Shown: piece after piece, positions 22,330 through 34,720 of the stretch
Position numbering within the stretch: position 1 is the first letter of the stretch
Layout of the letters: every line of letters begins with the position of its first letter
DNA from: Morinoia aosen
Taxonomy: Eukaryota > Arthropoda > Malacostraca > Amphipoda > Talitridae
Assembly (NCBI GenBank): GCA_030386875.1
Contig: CM059568.1
Span: forward strand, 27,832,120 to 27,896,119
Length of the DNA stretch: 64,000 bases
Direction: 5' to 3'
Notes under the pieces: generated by a model
Database searches by the model: none
Told to the model about the DNA's origin: nothing
The model's input: only the letters and a program-made list of their open reading frames with translations
Made by a program: the position numbers and the translations under genes

Positions 22330-23150
22330 TCACGCTGTTCTATGCTACGAATTCAGAGTGAAGCTGTGAAGAGTCCAGGTCTGACAAGTAGAAAATTTGC
22401 AAGCCGCGTTGAATTGACGTGAGTGTCGAAATGTACTCGATGTCGTCATTTGAAGCACATTGCTAAGTCAGTAAAACCATTGCCAAATCCTCCATTGACA
22501 AAAGTCACCCCCAAAATCGACTGAAATAGGCAGAGTACCTCATTAGGGTCGACTTTTCGAAAGTATTGTTCATCGATGAAACGCGTACTACTCTTGATGG
22601 CTTTGAAGGTTGGAGCAAAGACTGTGAATGGATCCATAGAGTTGCCATCACCGTCTGAAGAGGGATTACGATTTGGGCTGGGATTATCGCAGAGACTTAA
22701 TTAAGTTGGCCCATTGAAAGTTCCAGATGGCATTGAAATAGCTTCAAATGAGTATATAGCTTTCTTGTGGAAACATCTTCAATCATGAGTGAAGAGACAG
22801 AAGTTAGCATTCGTAAGCAACATTATTTTCATACAAAACAATGCCCCCTCGCATGCATCTCATAAAACTACGGAGTGTTATAATAACTGGGGTTCTGTAC
22901 GCATCGAACTATGAAGTGGCCTGACAGTTCCCGTAATTTAAGCCCAATAGAAAAAGTGAGAATATTTCTGAAATGACGACTTTGTGCACATGGACGCTAA
23001 TTCATGAACAAGGATGAGTTGTAGGAACCCTTCTTGGCATTTTACGGTGAATTACTGCAGATGAGATCCTGAAATTAATAGATACCCTGGGCCAACGATT
23101 TATTCGAGTAATTTTTAAAAGAAGAATCCCATTTCGCATTAATGCCTAAT
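22330..23150 (+). pseudogene. Tc1-like transposase relic
   Basis: Read through several frameshifts on the plus strand, the order of motifs is that of a Tc1-like cut-and-paste transposase. An N-terminal helix-turn-helix remnant (SGLTSRKFASRVEL area, ~22375-22420) is followed by FIDETRTTLDGFEGW (22570 onward, first Asp present). Next come QNNAPSHAS (22834-22857, catalytic D replaced by N) and WPDSSRNLSPIEKVRIF (about 22917-22967, for the WPxxSPDLNPIExVW block). There are several stops and frameshifts. No TIRs were found. The order and spacing make the assignment firm although the copy is dead. Confidence 0.75.
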
Positions 23151-24629
23151 AGATACATATTCATTTAAATTACAATTGCTGTTCGTTTAATAATTCTTCT
23201 AATTTATTCAACGCTCACGTCCATTGTTGAATATAAGAAACAACATTTAAAGTGATTATTTTTTCGATTTAATTAGTCTTAACAACCCTCCCTAAAAATT
23301 TAGCTCACTTAGAAGAAGGAATGAAAGGAACTTCTCTATTCAGAAGGAAAACAATCATCTACTAGCAGCTTCATTTTCCACGGTGTGCACATATTAGGAG
23401 TGGGAAACTTCTTTGAATATTTACTGTGTATTCATAGCTTTGTTTTTGACATGAATGAAAAAATGTTAGCTCATTAATGATTTGATAACCTGTATATTTA
23501 ACAAAGAAACAATCAAATTTATGGTTGTAACTTGTAAAAACTCACTTTTAAAACTAATAACCTTTCACGAATTCTTCGCCTGACACTCTCTCGTTCTTGG
23601 CACAGCGACCTTGCCATCGGTCGTATAATTTTTCATAACATTCATGGTTTTCTTAAAACTTAATTTAAAACTCAAAATATATCAATATGAACTAAATATA
23701 ACTATTTCTCAGGCTGACTGAGTGCGGTGGTGGCAGTGTTGATGGTTTCTTCGCGCTCCACACCGTCGCTCCATCCATGTTCTGCAAATTATTCTGACAG
23801 TATTGCAAGAGCAATACTGACGATAACTGTCGCGATGGAAGGAGCGTCGAATTAAGCGGCAATGTAAAAGCAAGTCGGTGTGAACTGATGCTCACTCCTC
23901 TCGTGGGAGCAACTATAAAAAGTTCAGCGTCGCTCCCCACCGCTAGTGTAAAATGAGCTTTAAAACTAGCTGAACTACGCTCTTTGCAGCAAGAGTGCTA
24001 CTGTCCATCTTTCGCTACAGCCTGTCTGAACGTCACGTAACATTTACGGCCTTAGCCGATACTCTCAAATTGACCAAAATTTCTACCAAAATTTCACAAG
24101 CAGTTATTCTCCAACCGTGACTCTGCACATGACTTGACTGTTTTAAAGCCAACATAAAACCAATTGTGGAAGAATCAGATTCTGTCCCTTAGACTACGCT
24201 GTCCGTAGCCATACACATCAGGGGGCGTGTTGCATTCCGGCATCGATCGCCGTGCCTCATGACTCTGACCTCTATTTTGATACAAGCTGTTAGTCTCAGA
24301 TTCTAACTTAGTTTAAGTTAATCTGAATTTTTTTTTCAGCCGAATTTCATTAGTGAAACTAAATTAAAACGTCGAACCCAGATTCTAACTCGATTCAAAA
24401 CAATGCCTCATCACGGATTTTTTTTTGAATATTTAACACATAATAATTTTGATAATAATCACGTTTCTCTTGTATTCCAAAAGTATGTCTTGATTTTCTG
24501 TCCTCTATGCATTGTATTGAATAAAAAATATAAACAGAGCAACAGCAGTAGCGTATAATGTAATAGAATAATGCAACAGGGAAGAGTCGAGGGGGCCATT
24601 CATCGGTTGCGATCCGTGGCTGCTCCTAG
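23151..24629. other. Anonymous intergenic DNA
   Basis: AT-rich sequence with no gene motif. The 82-codon minus-strand frame at 23692-23940 shows nothing recognisable. Confidence 0.4.
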
Positions 24630-24970
24630 AGACTCCAATTGCTTTCCAGAGTAGGAATAAAATTGAATGAAATTAAATAGGATGAATTGGGTTGAGCTGG
24701 CCTGAAATAGAGGGGAAAGAAGTGTATTTAATTGGATTTGTATGGAATGGAATAGATTGGATTGGATTAAGATGAAATTATATAAAGTGAAATGGATTGT
24801 TATCGAGTGGAATGAATTAGATCGAAAAAATTGAACTGAATTGGATTAGAATGGAATGAATTTCAATGAACTGTTATTGTGCGGCATAGGTTAGAAAGGA
24901 ATGATGTGAAATGGATCGGAATGGATTCGAATAGATCAGAATGACACGGAAGAGAATGGGATGGACCATG
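24630..24970. repeat. Degenerate GGAAT-type simple-sequence block
   Basis: For about 340 bp the sequence is dominated by variants of 'ggaatggaat', 'ttggat' and 'gaatgaatt' with strong purine bias on the plus strand. It resembles a decayed pentamer satellite of the (TGGAA)n kind, but there is no exact period. Confidence 0.7.
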
Positions 24971-26784
24971 AGAGCTAGAGTGGGGCCCGCCCAGTACACG
25001 GAAGCGAAGTTATGTCATTTGGAAGAAGTGAGCTAGAGACGTTCTAAAATCTGTGGCGTAAGAGTGACGTCAAATAAAAATACCTCCGTCATAGCACACC
25101 GTGGCATCACGTGAACTGTTGAACCTCAGTTCAATGGAGCAAATCTTTCTCAGAAGAGATTGCATTTAGAGCACAAGTTTTTAGACGGAAATTATGTATC
25201 CTCCCCGAATCAAGCTCAATAAACCATTTTAAAACAAACAATTGTTATTGACTGAAGTTTTCTCAACAAGTTGGGCGCAATGTGAGCCGCCGGTATACAC
25301 GGAGGGAATTTTCATCATCCTGCTCACCAACCAGTAGTCACCAACTCCATTTTTATGAATACTTAATCAAAGCTAAATGAAGGCACGATCCAGGTAATGT
25401 TTGCTAGTTCCAAAATTGCTCACAACAATTAACATTTAATTTGAGATTAATATTAGACTTCAATTTAACCCATCGCAGTCAACGTGTTAATGACTACTTA
25501 TGCGTCATTTTGAGGGAATAATCTTACTCGAGAAATACTTTCGAATGAGAATAGGATTGCTTCTTGACATAATTTTCGGGTAATGTTAGTCTTCAACATC
25601 GATCTACAATGCTCTTCATTAAGATGTTTTATAACGAACTAATACTCGTATGTTCGGAAAAAATGTGCTTTAATCAAATTTAAATGCAGCAATTTAATCA
25701 AATTGAGCTTTACAGCATTTCGACTTCAAAAGTATCACATTGACAAAAAAATACGTAGAAGGGCGTCGGCAATTGTGTCGCTGCATTACTCACACATTTG
25801 CCTGGCAGCATTCCAAGTAAATTGAACCAATGGTATTTTCTGCAGCACGTGGAGCTCGTGTCACAGTGTGGGGTACGGAATTCTCGAAAAATTATAATAC
25901 CACTTTCTCTATTTGAAATTACTTTTCTTGTTTGCACCGCGTAGATCATTTTCAGGTTCCTACCCAGGTCTGAAGGTCTGACGTCGTCGATCTGACACCA
26001 ATCGCGCTAGGCACTTATGTCGAAGTAGAAGAGATAGAAACCGTCCAATTCACCGTCATTAATATTTACGAATATGCATTAGAACATCCACAATAACATC
26101 ACAAATCGGCTGTTTCATAGAGGCATAGCCCCATGCGCGTGATTACGGTTTTTATTCAGTTGAACGTTGAGGCTATTTTCGAATGCGACAGTTACAGGTA
26201 CATCGTAAGTGTATGGATTTTAAAAATACTTTAAAATATATACACGCATTTATTCTTCATAGAGTAGAAAGGGTTTGAAGAACACAAAAATGCTGGTACA
26301 TGGATGAATTGGCTTAAATGGAGAGTAAAAGGGGTTAGGAGAGTCAGATACTGATAGTATCACTTCCAACAGCAGACGGTGATGCTCTTCTCCTTGCACA
26401 ACTTTCCGGGCGAGGAAGAAACAGCTTTGAGGAGTAAGAGTAACAGTCACACTTTACCGTCTTCATTCTTCAGCCGTACCTTTTTTAAAACAATTAAGCG
26501 GCAGCTTCGAACTTGTTTGATCCTACGATTTGACAGTCTCCTTTTGCTTCCCCGGTGAAATTAGAGCCGATGCATGTTTTTTCCTTCCAGCCATGTTCAC
26601 CCAAATTTCGAATAAAACGCAAACAATGGGGAGGTACAAAAATATAAAGCAACTATGAATTATGATATTGTTAAGTAAATAGCGCGTAAACACATACTTT
26701 CTCATTTTTATACCTCGCTTGATTTACGATCAGAGCTTGATTTATAACTTAACAATACTCGAGAATTTATTCCCCACTAATGGT
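24971..26784. other. Anonymous intergenic DNA
   Basis: No family recognised. Open frames at 25710-25949, 26250-26450 and 26523-26705 (all minus) are short and motif-free. Confidence 0.4.
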
Positions 26785-27140
26785 CAAGATGGTTGTCAGT
26801 AAATAGAAACCTATGAAAAAGATGTTGTCCAGTAACTCATTCCAAATCCTGACAGCTTTAGCTAGAAAAAATTCTTGAATTGGGCTGTTCTAAAATTTTT
26901 TTTAAATAATTTCTAGTCGTTACTTCCGATATGTGGGCGTCATCCCCAGTGAAAGCTCTGCCGAGCTATTTTCATTTAAATCCATCTTAAAATTTTTGGG
27001 CATCGAATGCTTAAACTTACAGTCTTCTTTGCTCAAGAAAAATGAGCTCAAGCAGTTGAAGACGCTGTCCGCAGAGGTTCTAGAGTTCTGCAGCCATTTT
27101 CGTTAATTTGCGCTAAGTTCTATTTATTTATTAATATTTT
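26785..27140 (-). pseudogene. Possible LINE ORF2 C-terminal remnant
   Basis: Around 26800-26880 the minus strand reads FFLAKAVRIWNELLDNIFF. This matches the aromatic-W-N-x-L-P-x-x-I pattern close to the C-terminus of many non-LTR retrotransposon ORF2 proteins (compare GTKTWNSIPAEIRES in the LINE at 30-32 kb). Upstream frames are broken, and no RT core motif is visible in the rest. It could also be chance. Confidence 0.3.
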
Positions 27141-27840
27141 AATGTAGGGTAGTGGACCTGATTCGAACGTAATGTACATCCCAGATACTGTCGAACTAGC
27201 GTTCTATACTGAGGGTATATTACATCGTCTGGCTTGTTAGAGATTCATTTAATAAACCGTGAATTCTGCTTGTGTTATTGATGCTTTCTCTATTCCCCAA
27301 TCAAGCGTCTTTAGTGAGGGTAATACCAAGATCTTGAGGTCGTTCTAGAGGCTTACAAGGAGGTTGTTGCATTCAAGAAGTAAAAATTATTCAATTCAGT
27401 GCGCTTTGTTAAGCGTTTCAGGATGTTGAAGTTCATTTGTCAGTTTTCGATCAGGCCGATCAGCCTTCTTTCAGTTTTCGATTAGCCTTCTTGTATAGTT
27501 ATTTTGTCTTGTTCGGTGAACTTTTTTCTTCATGATTGCTTCTTTCCTTGGTCTGCATGTGCCTAATGTTTGTCGCACGCTTCGATGTCGTGACGTCTCT
27601 GGCTGGACGAGTTCATGGCACTGCTAGCTGAATGGACCTGCTCCTGACTGGTGCTTCTCTTAATATGTACCTCTCAGTTGTATTCATTTAATGATTTCCA
27701 TCATTAGCTGAAGTAGAATATGTAATGTTGGTTATATTGATTTTCGTAGCTCCTCACCGGAATATAACACCAGTCAAGAACAAAACACTAGACGCGTGAA
27801 TGAAGAGTTGCGCTGCATGATACAAGTCACCCAAAAAGTT
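27141..27840. other. Anonymous intergenic DNA
   Basis: No gene seen. A local duplication around 27440-27495 ('cagttttcgatcaggcc' then 'cagttttcgattagcc') is the only structure noted. Confidence 0.35.
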
Positions 27841-27849
27841 GCGCAGTTC

Positions 27850-28890
27850 AAACATTTATTACTAAACGATTGGACCGCCTTCTGCGCAAATTACAGCTTT
27901 TATTCTACCTGGTATTGACTCTTGATGATACTGGATCCTTCGCAGCTTTTTTTGCCATGAATGCGGTTACATGTCTATCGAAGCACCCAATGTTAGAGGC
28001 AGAGGCAACGAGTCACATCGGGTTCTCTCAAGCTAATATCATAAACTTTCCATAGAGTTACGGTTACGCATATTGGCCAGTTAATGTGCTCTAGTGTTCC
28101 CTAATTCGCAATTAACCAATCATGAACATTTCAAGTCCTGTAGATGCGAGCATTGTCACCTTGAAATACCTCATTGCTACCAGGAAAATTCTACTCTATG
28201 TAAGGGTGAATGTAGTCAGAAAATACTTGCAAATAGTCCGAGGAGTTCATCTTATTATTGTAAGAAAACAGATCTATGTTCATCACAGCAAAAACTGCCC
28301 ATAAATATTATAAGGCCTCCAGATGCCTGAACAGTCGGGACGAAGCTAGATGGGTTCACAGCTTCGTGTATCTGTCACCATATAATAATACACCCATCCT
28401 TCTGAACAAGTGTAAACCTAGACTCATCGGACCGCATTAAATGTTTCCATGTAGCAGCGCAATCTTGTTATTCTCGAATAACGAACGCTTTTCCAATTTT
28501 TCTGTCAACATTATAATGACATTCTCATGGATACGCTGTCAAGGAATGGAAAGTCGTAGGGATTAAAATTTTGTGCGTCGTACTTTTTGTTATTTTATGT
28601 CGCCCGGTATTGGAATTCAGCTCTCTTTTTGTTCATCGGTCTTTCTTACTGTAATTTTGCGTCGGAAGAAAACGCGTGCTGAACGCAACATCTTTTCTTA
28701 TTTAATCAAGGTCATCTAGGAATTCATTCACAGCTTCAGCAGTCACCGCTCGAGGCGGAGTGAGGTCTCCAGTCGTCCCCCACACTGAGATACTCTGACA
28801 AGTTCCAGCCACAACCTGACCGGTGCCTATATGTCTTAAGAAGTTAGCATTTTCCAACGTAACAACACGGAAAACCGAAGAGTGCCAGGG
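27850..28890 (-). pseudogene. Tc1-like transposase relic
   Basis: Read on the minus strand with many interruptions. The N-terminal region lies at ~28690-28880. The first catalytic motif is RSDESRFTLVQKDGCIIIW (about 28385-28440, D and E intact). A glycine block (ASGGLIIFMGSF) is followed by a decayed WP region (HINWP, ~28075). The C-terminal hallmark is ESIPGRIKAVICAEGG at ~27865-27915, corresponding to the family's SMPxRxxAVIxARGG. The element would have inserted at TA. The right-hand TIR is not identified; the left end near 27825 reads 'caagtcacccaaaaagttg' and may be the worn terminus. Confidence 0.75.
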
Positions 28891-29745
28891 GCAGCCACGG
28901 GTGACGGCTTCGGGAATCCAGCTACTACCCTGGCTTCAATACTCGCCGGTGTTAGTGGACTGCACTTCACATCTCTTTCTGAACTCGATCGATTAGAACT
29001 TTACGTTCTCCACTGGCCGCTGCGATCTGGCCGACCCGAAGCAATCAGATCTAACAACTCAGAGCAGTCTGATCTAAATACACGTTCTGTATTTACTTTA
29101 CTCTAAATATTGTTGTTAGTCTTAGGCGTGGTGTTTATTGTCATTAATTACCGCTGGCTAAGTGTTCGTATTTATTATTCGTTTCTCGTTCTCTATTCAA
29201 TTTTGTGTCTCATGTGCTCTATTCTAATTTCGTGTAGTGAAGTGTCCCACTCTAGATTTCATTAATTTAAAATGTCGAACTTCAGTAAATTATAAAACCT
29301 TATTCTTATTTTTCCACCGGTTCACCCAGTCGAATATCCGTAACCTGAACATACGCATTGGCTTAAATTTATTTTTTAAACTCTCGAGTCTCGACCCACA
29401 GTCCTCTTAGAAATTGCTTTTGGATTCACAAAACTTTCTAGTTATTATTTCCTATGATCACCGCCGATTTTTCTTCACTTATCTCTGTAGAGAGCAGGTG
29501 TGTCCGTCATCCAGAATGTTCTGCCTGCTGCAATTTCCACGAGGTATACCGCGCGACGTACGCGTGTTCGCCATGTTGTTTCCAGAATCGTTTGTATTGT
29601 TCTGACATTTATAGCTATGCAGAGGTCCTGAGTTGATCTTCGACTTTGATATACCTATTGGTCCATCTTATATCAAATGCGGGTGGGTTGTTTCCATGTG
29701 TCTTCATTTCTTTTATGCAAATGAAAACCTAAACTTTATATATTT
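28891..29745. other. Anonymous DNA between a Tc1 relic and a LINE
   Basis: Short open frames (28882-29106, 29414-29636) lack motifs. No terminal repeats seen. Confidence 0.35.
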
Positions 29746-32030
29746 TAAACAATTTAAACAATTTATTTACCACAGGAGATACAGAGATAAAATGTTTCTT
29801 AAGTCTAGTACAATGGTCAAATTTGAGTATAGCTACCTGTGGGCCCGAATAAGTTCAGTGACTTCTAGGGCATCCTACCATCAAGGTTAGTCTTAGGAGT
29901 ACAATAATGTTTAACCTAATTCACTTAAACTAGAGACGCATTAGACTGATCAATGAGATAAGTAACTCGAAATTAGATACTTCATTTCACAATATAGTTC
30001 ATATGGACTAGATTTAATTAACAGTATATTCGACAAACGATTCAAGAACAGACTGAAGATCGGCGAAATTAATCAAGGCGAATTACATTATTAGGACCAG
30101 TTATGTAGGGGACAAGGTTTGACTCTGTGATCTTACACGACTAGTAATCTGATAGGAAGTGAGACTCAAGACTTTTTTTGAATACCTTATAAGAATTACT
30201 TTCACGGATCTCCGCAGGTATTGAGTTCCAAGTTTTAGTTCCAACGAAGAGGATACTGTGTTGTGACCGAGCCTTTGAGTAATAAGGAAGCATGAATTTA
30301 CTTCTATTTCGGGTTAAATGGTCGTGATGACCAGTTTGCGTAGTTAATAGTTGTTTTAGGCTATTGTCGCCATCATTTGTTAATGTTTTGTAAATGAAAT
30401 TGCAAATGGAGATTTTGTAGAGATCCGAGAGCTTAGGTATTCGTAAATTTTTGAATGAGTCATTTGTGTGAGCATTATATTCTAGATTCTTTATCGCTCT
30501 TATGGCTCTTTTTTGCAGGGTAAAAATTTTGTTGGTTTTATTTTTATCAGTTCCGTGCCATGCTTCTATTCCGTATTGCAAGTATGGTGAAATGAGCGTT
30601 CGGTAGAGCATTTGTAAGGCTGTTTCAGGCAGGAAATTCTTAACTTTATTTAGGATTCCGATAGATTTTGATAATTTAAAACTAATATGAGCGATGTGCT
30701 CTTTAAAGGTTAGATGTTTGTCTATTATGATGCCGAGGAATTTACTTGAGTTGGTTTCTTCGATTTCACCTTCGCCAATTTGAATGCGTGGGAGAGATAT
30801 ATTTTTCTTGTATGAGAATGTAATATATTTTGTTTTATCGATATTAAGGCTTATTTTATTTGCTTTAAGCCACAATGAAACCTTATGAAGTTCATTATTT
30901 ATACGGTCCGCCATCCTAGCGGGATTTTGGTCTGGAAGGACCGCAGAAAGGGTACTGTCATCGGCAAAAAGTATGAATTCGAAGAATGATGTAGATTTAA
31001 TGATATCATTGATAAAAATTAGAAATAGGAGAGGCCCAAGGACAGATCCTTGTGGAACCCCATGGCTAATTGTCTGTGGGTCTGATTTTGCGTCGTCAAT
31101 GACAACGTATTGTTTCCGATTTGCTAAGTAGGATCTAAACCAATCATGGGCAGTCCCTCGAATGCCATAACAATGTAGTTTCGAGAGTAATACGTTATGG
31201 TCCACACAATCGAATGCTTTTCGAAAGTCAAGAAATACGGAGAAAATAAGCTTTCCTTCATCTATATTAGAATAAAGGTATTGCAAATGATTTAATACAG
31301 CTTGTGTCGTAGATTTCTTAGAACGAAAACCGTATTGTTTGTCGTAGAGGAAAGATTTTTGTTCAAAATACGAATACACTTTTTTATACACAATTTTCTC
31401 GAATATTTTGCTAATAATTGGTAGTACAGAGATAGGTCTATAATTGTTAACGCAGTTTTTATCACCATTTTTAAAAATAGGGGTGACTCTCGCAATTTTG
31501 AAAGAGTTGGGGAAGATACCTTGAGAAAGGAATTGGTTAATAATATAAGATATGCACGGTGCTATTATATCAGCTATAGCCTTAAGAACTTTAGCCGAAA
31601 AATTTTTCAATCCACTTGATTTATTTTTCAAGTTGTTGATGCACGTAATTACATCGGAGGGATTAGTTGGCGTGAAAAAGAAAGAGTTAGGTTCACGGAC
31701 ATGGTCCATGTATTGCAAGTGGTCTCTGGGTTCACTGAAGACACTATCGGCTATATTTTTTCCTATGTTTACAAAAAAGTTGTTAAACACAGTTGCAATA
31801 TCTTTTTTCTCGTGGTATTTTACATTTTCGTGAACGACGGACTCAATTGTTTTCGTAGTATTATTATTCGGTTTATAGCATGAATTAAGCAGGCGCCAAG
31901 TTTTTTTAATATCAGTTTTGTATTCAGTAAATTTGCGCGTGCAGTAGTCTCGTTTTGAGGTTCGTATTTGATTTGTCACATGATTCCTGAATCTGTTATA
32001 CGTTACTTTAGATATGCGCTTAAACAGGTC
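29746..32030 (-). mobile_element. 5'-truncated LINE with open RT frame (CR1/Rex1-like)
   Basis: The element lies on the minus strand. Its 5' end (about 32028-32030) falls inside ORF2, directly after a stop in the flank, as expected for a truncated insertion. After the ORF2 stop at 30141-30143 there is a ~370-bp 3' UTR. At 29746-29770, read on the minus strand, it ends in 'ggtaaataaattgttt' followed by repeats of 'aaattgttt': an AATAAA plus a short tandem tail instead of poly-A. Short tandem tails are usual in CR1/Rex1/L2-type LINEs. No target duplication is identified. Confidence 0.8.
30141..32028 (-). CDS. Non-LTR retrotransposon ORF2 fragment: reverse transcriptase, uninterrupted
   Basis: The frame is open from the truncation (DLFKRISKVTYNRFRNHV) to the stop. 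Counting from the codon at 31979, 612 residues remain. They include KIARVTPIFKNGDKNCVNNYRPISVLP (~161-187), YGFRSKKST (~216-224), the first Asp block FLDFRKAFDCVDH (D251, D257), HGVPQGSVLGPLLF (~306-319), the catalytic FADD at 338-341, and WLKANKISLNIDKTKYI. Next come the FLGIIIDKHLTFKEHI thumb block and a C-terminus ending TWNSIPAEIRE to SHFLSDY. All RT catalytic aspartates are present and there is no frameshift, so the copy is fairly young. The endonuclease domain is lost, so it cannot move on its own. The first in-frame codon at 31979 is GTG and is not a true start. Confidence 0.9.
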
Positions 32031-33730
32031 TTAACTACATAACTAGAGTGTTTATATCTACAGTGTCACTGAGACAAATGAACTTTGAAATAAAATAATG
32101 CAAAGTATGTAGAGTAGTTAAAAATGAACAGCACGCCACTTTTCGGCCACTTAGTGTGCTTGAAATGCATCGAGTTCTCTCCGATCAGGTCCATTCAGGT
32201 AATTTTCACGTGGTTCGCTGAAATGCATTTTTTTCGATTCCTTCGTTGTATTGAAAACAAATTCTATACACGGGGGTAACAGAATAAGAGGATCGGTCTA
32301 CAAGTTGGTGTTAGTTATTATTTCACGTGTTTCATCTTATTGAGTTCGTGGTTAAATATTTTATGATATCAATAATGTAACTCCGCTACAACTTTTCGAG
32401 TAGATGCACCCTGAGAAACTTCACGTCCAGGGGCCTCAGTAAATTAGACTTCCCTATATGTATTCCAATTGATCTCAGCGTCTAAAAATGTTGATAAACA
32501 TGAGACGAATCAATCAGAAGAGGACTAATACCATGATTATTTATATATAATCATATTAAATAATATCCAGTGCAGTAAAAAATTATTGTACGCACAGACT
32601 ATGCATAATTTAATGAAAGATGTATTTCACACCAACAGCAAAGGGAATACTGGAAGAATATTTTTAGACAAGACGAACCTACTAAAAGAGAAAATAATCT
32701 TAAACTATAGAAATTTATTCGCCCAGAAATGGAAAAAAAAAACATTCTCGAAACTCTGATGAAATTGGTTTATTAATAGTTGAACAAATGATTCAACATA
32801 AAACCTTCGATTTTCAAGAATACGGAATCGTATTCAACAACCTGGACGGTCAATAAAACACCTAAGCTGGAGCAAGTAAAATCGTTTGGTGCTTTCGTAG
32901 TTCCATGAGAGAAACTTACTCGGTTGAAGTTTTGAGCAATGTGTGCTGTTGTATAGTTTTGTACCGATCCAAGATGCGTTATGGCGCGGAGTCAGAAATA
33001 TCGGCAACGCAACTTCCAAGGGTGGCGAGGAGCGTCGACAGTAACTCCACGTCCTCGCCGCCATTTACTCCGCTACTTCCGCTCCAGACTCGCCTACCGC
33101 AAAAATGGCATCAATTATTAGGTCTCAAGCCTTTTCAGAGAGTTATTGATCACTTAATTTCAATGGTGAAATTAAAATTTAACAATGAATGAATAGAAAT
33201 ACTTCAGAATGTACCAATTATAGAGTACATCCATCGTAGAATTAATCAAATATAGAATTTATTTACTAAAAACTTTGCCAATTATAAAACTTTAACGAAT
33301 AGACCTGTCGAGAAGACAAGAATACAACGAAATGAATCCATCAAAAATTTGAAAAAATTAATTTTTTTAAAATTTAAAAACAGAGAAACTGTGCCGAGCA
33401 ACTCAACGTCAGTCGAAGCTTTAATTAAATTGACAGGTTGGGAGGCGGGCTAATTCCACACGAGTAGAGGGAGTCCCTGAGCGCAGCCACAACTGCCGCC
33501 GCTACTCCGCTCTCGCAGCTTGCCTGCCGCGCTCGCTTCTGCCGTCCCCAGGCGCAGGGAATTAGTCCCTCAGTGTTGTAAAAAGTAACACTTAAGTTGC
33601 AGAAAGCTTATGAATATCATATGAATTTACTTCTTTGAACCTTAAAACTTTACTTTTTTCAGAAATTGTTATCGTTCTAGCTTACATTTGGTGCACGTAA
33701 AAATTAGCAATCTGGAATAATTTTTGTGAT
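32031..33730. other. Anonymous DNA with a G+C-richer pocket
   Basis: No gene recognised. Overlapping frames at 32834-33064 (minus) and 32905-33192 (plus) have no motif. Bases ~33425-33560 are unusually G+C- and CpG-rich for this window ('gccgccgctactccgctc', 'cctgccgcgctcgctt') and are bracketed by 'agggagtccctg' and 'cagggaattagtccct', a weak inverted pair. Confidence 0.4.
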
Positions 33731-33734
33731 ATCA

Positions 33735-34720
33735 CAATGGCAAGCCAAACGAACGCAATCGAGGAGCTGCATTTGGGTGGATAGATTCTGCGTAAATCCT
33801 CCAAACCTCTCAAAATTCTTAAATCGAGGCACTTCTGTAGGCCACCCAATACAGCGATGTAAGGGTGCTAAAAGTGTTTAAGATTGCGTGAGAAGTGGCA
33901 ATCCTAGAGCAGCAGCGACGCAAAAAATGAGGGGAAAAACACAAAAAACTACAATATATCCTCGAAATTCTACGAAGAAAATCGGTTCCGAGCTCGAAAT
34001 ATCAAAAGAGTCGTTTCGTACCGTTGTGAGAAGGGACTTGGGACTTTCTCCTCTAAAATTGAGGAAAATTCACAACCTCATACATAGAAGGGATAAAAGG
34101 CCCACGAGAAATAATGTTTTGCTAAGCCGGCTTTCAATTCTTGGTCTCGACTCTGTTGTGTTCCCGAATGAGGACATTTTCAACTTTGAGCAAGCTTCCA
34201 ATCATTGAAATGATCGAGCTCTTCCGCGAAGTGCTTCAGCTATACCAGAGAACATCATAACATCATGTCGTCAGTTGCACCCAAAAGCCTGCCTCTGTCG
34301 ACAAGATTGTCAAAAGACTGGAAAGCTACATGTTAATTTCTTCCTCGGTAAGTGAAGATTAATACCAAAAACTATGAAGAAGATATTCTGGAACCAGAGG
34401 TTAAAATCCTTGGAGGTACAATATTCGACAGAAGATCACTTTTTTCTCAGCGAAATAGAACTCCAGCTCACGCCTCTAATCGAGCTCAGGGATGCCTCGA
34501 AGACAAGGTTTCTAAATTTCTAACTATGGATGAACGGCTTTCTTCAAGTCCTGATCTGGATCACATGGTTTTTTGTAACTTGTTTATTTTGGAGTGAAAT
34601 ACTTGCAAAAGACCTCAACCAAAGCTGGAAGTTTTAACGAGGTCTTCGGATTGACGGATCTGGGGAAAAGGAAAGGCGATTCTTTGAAGGATTTTTTATG
34701 TGTGTGAGAAGTGAGGGCAG
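33735..34720 (+). pseudogene. Mariner/Tc1-superfamily transposase relic
   Basis: The motif order of a DDE transposase is spread over frames on the plus strand. An N-terminal paired-type DNA-binding region decays before 33888. The open piece 33888-34208 has TKKIGSELEISKESFRTVVR and DLGLSPLKLRKIHNL, then VVFPNEDIFNFEQ (first catalytic Asp region, SDE changed to NED). After a frameshifted gap, 34352-34597 reads KINTKNYEEDILEP, then RNRTPAHAS (for QQDGAPAHTS, catalytic Asp lost), then SSSPDLDHMVF (for SSPDLNPMDF). The tail continues to ~34700. Family resemblance is to the arthropod transposases with VKINxxxYxxxIL and SSPDLNPMDF blocks. Clearly inactive; TIRs not found. Confidence 0.75.
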
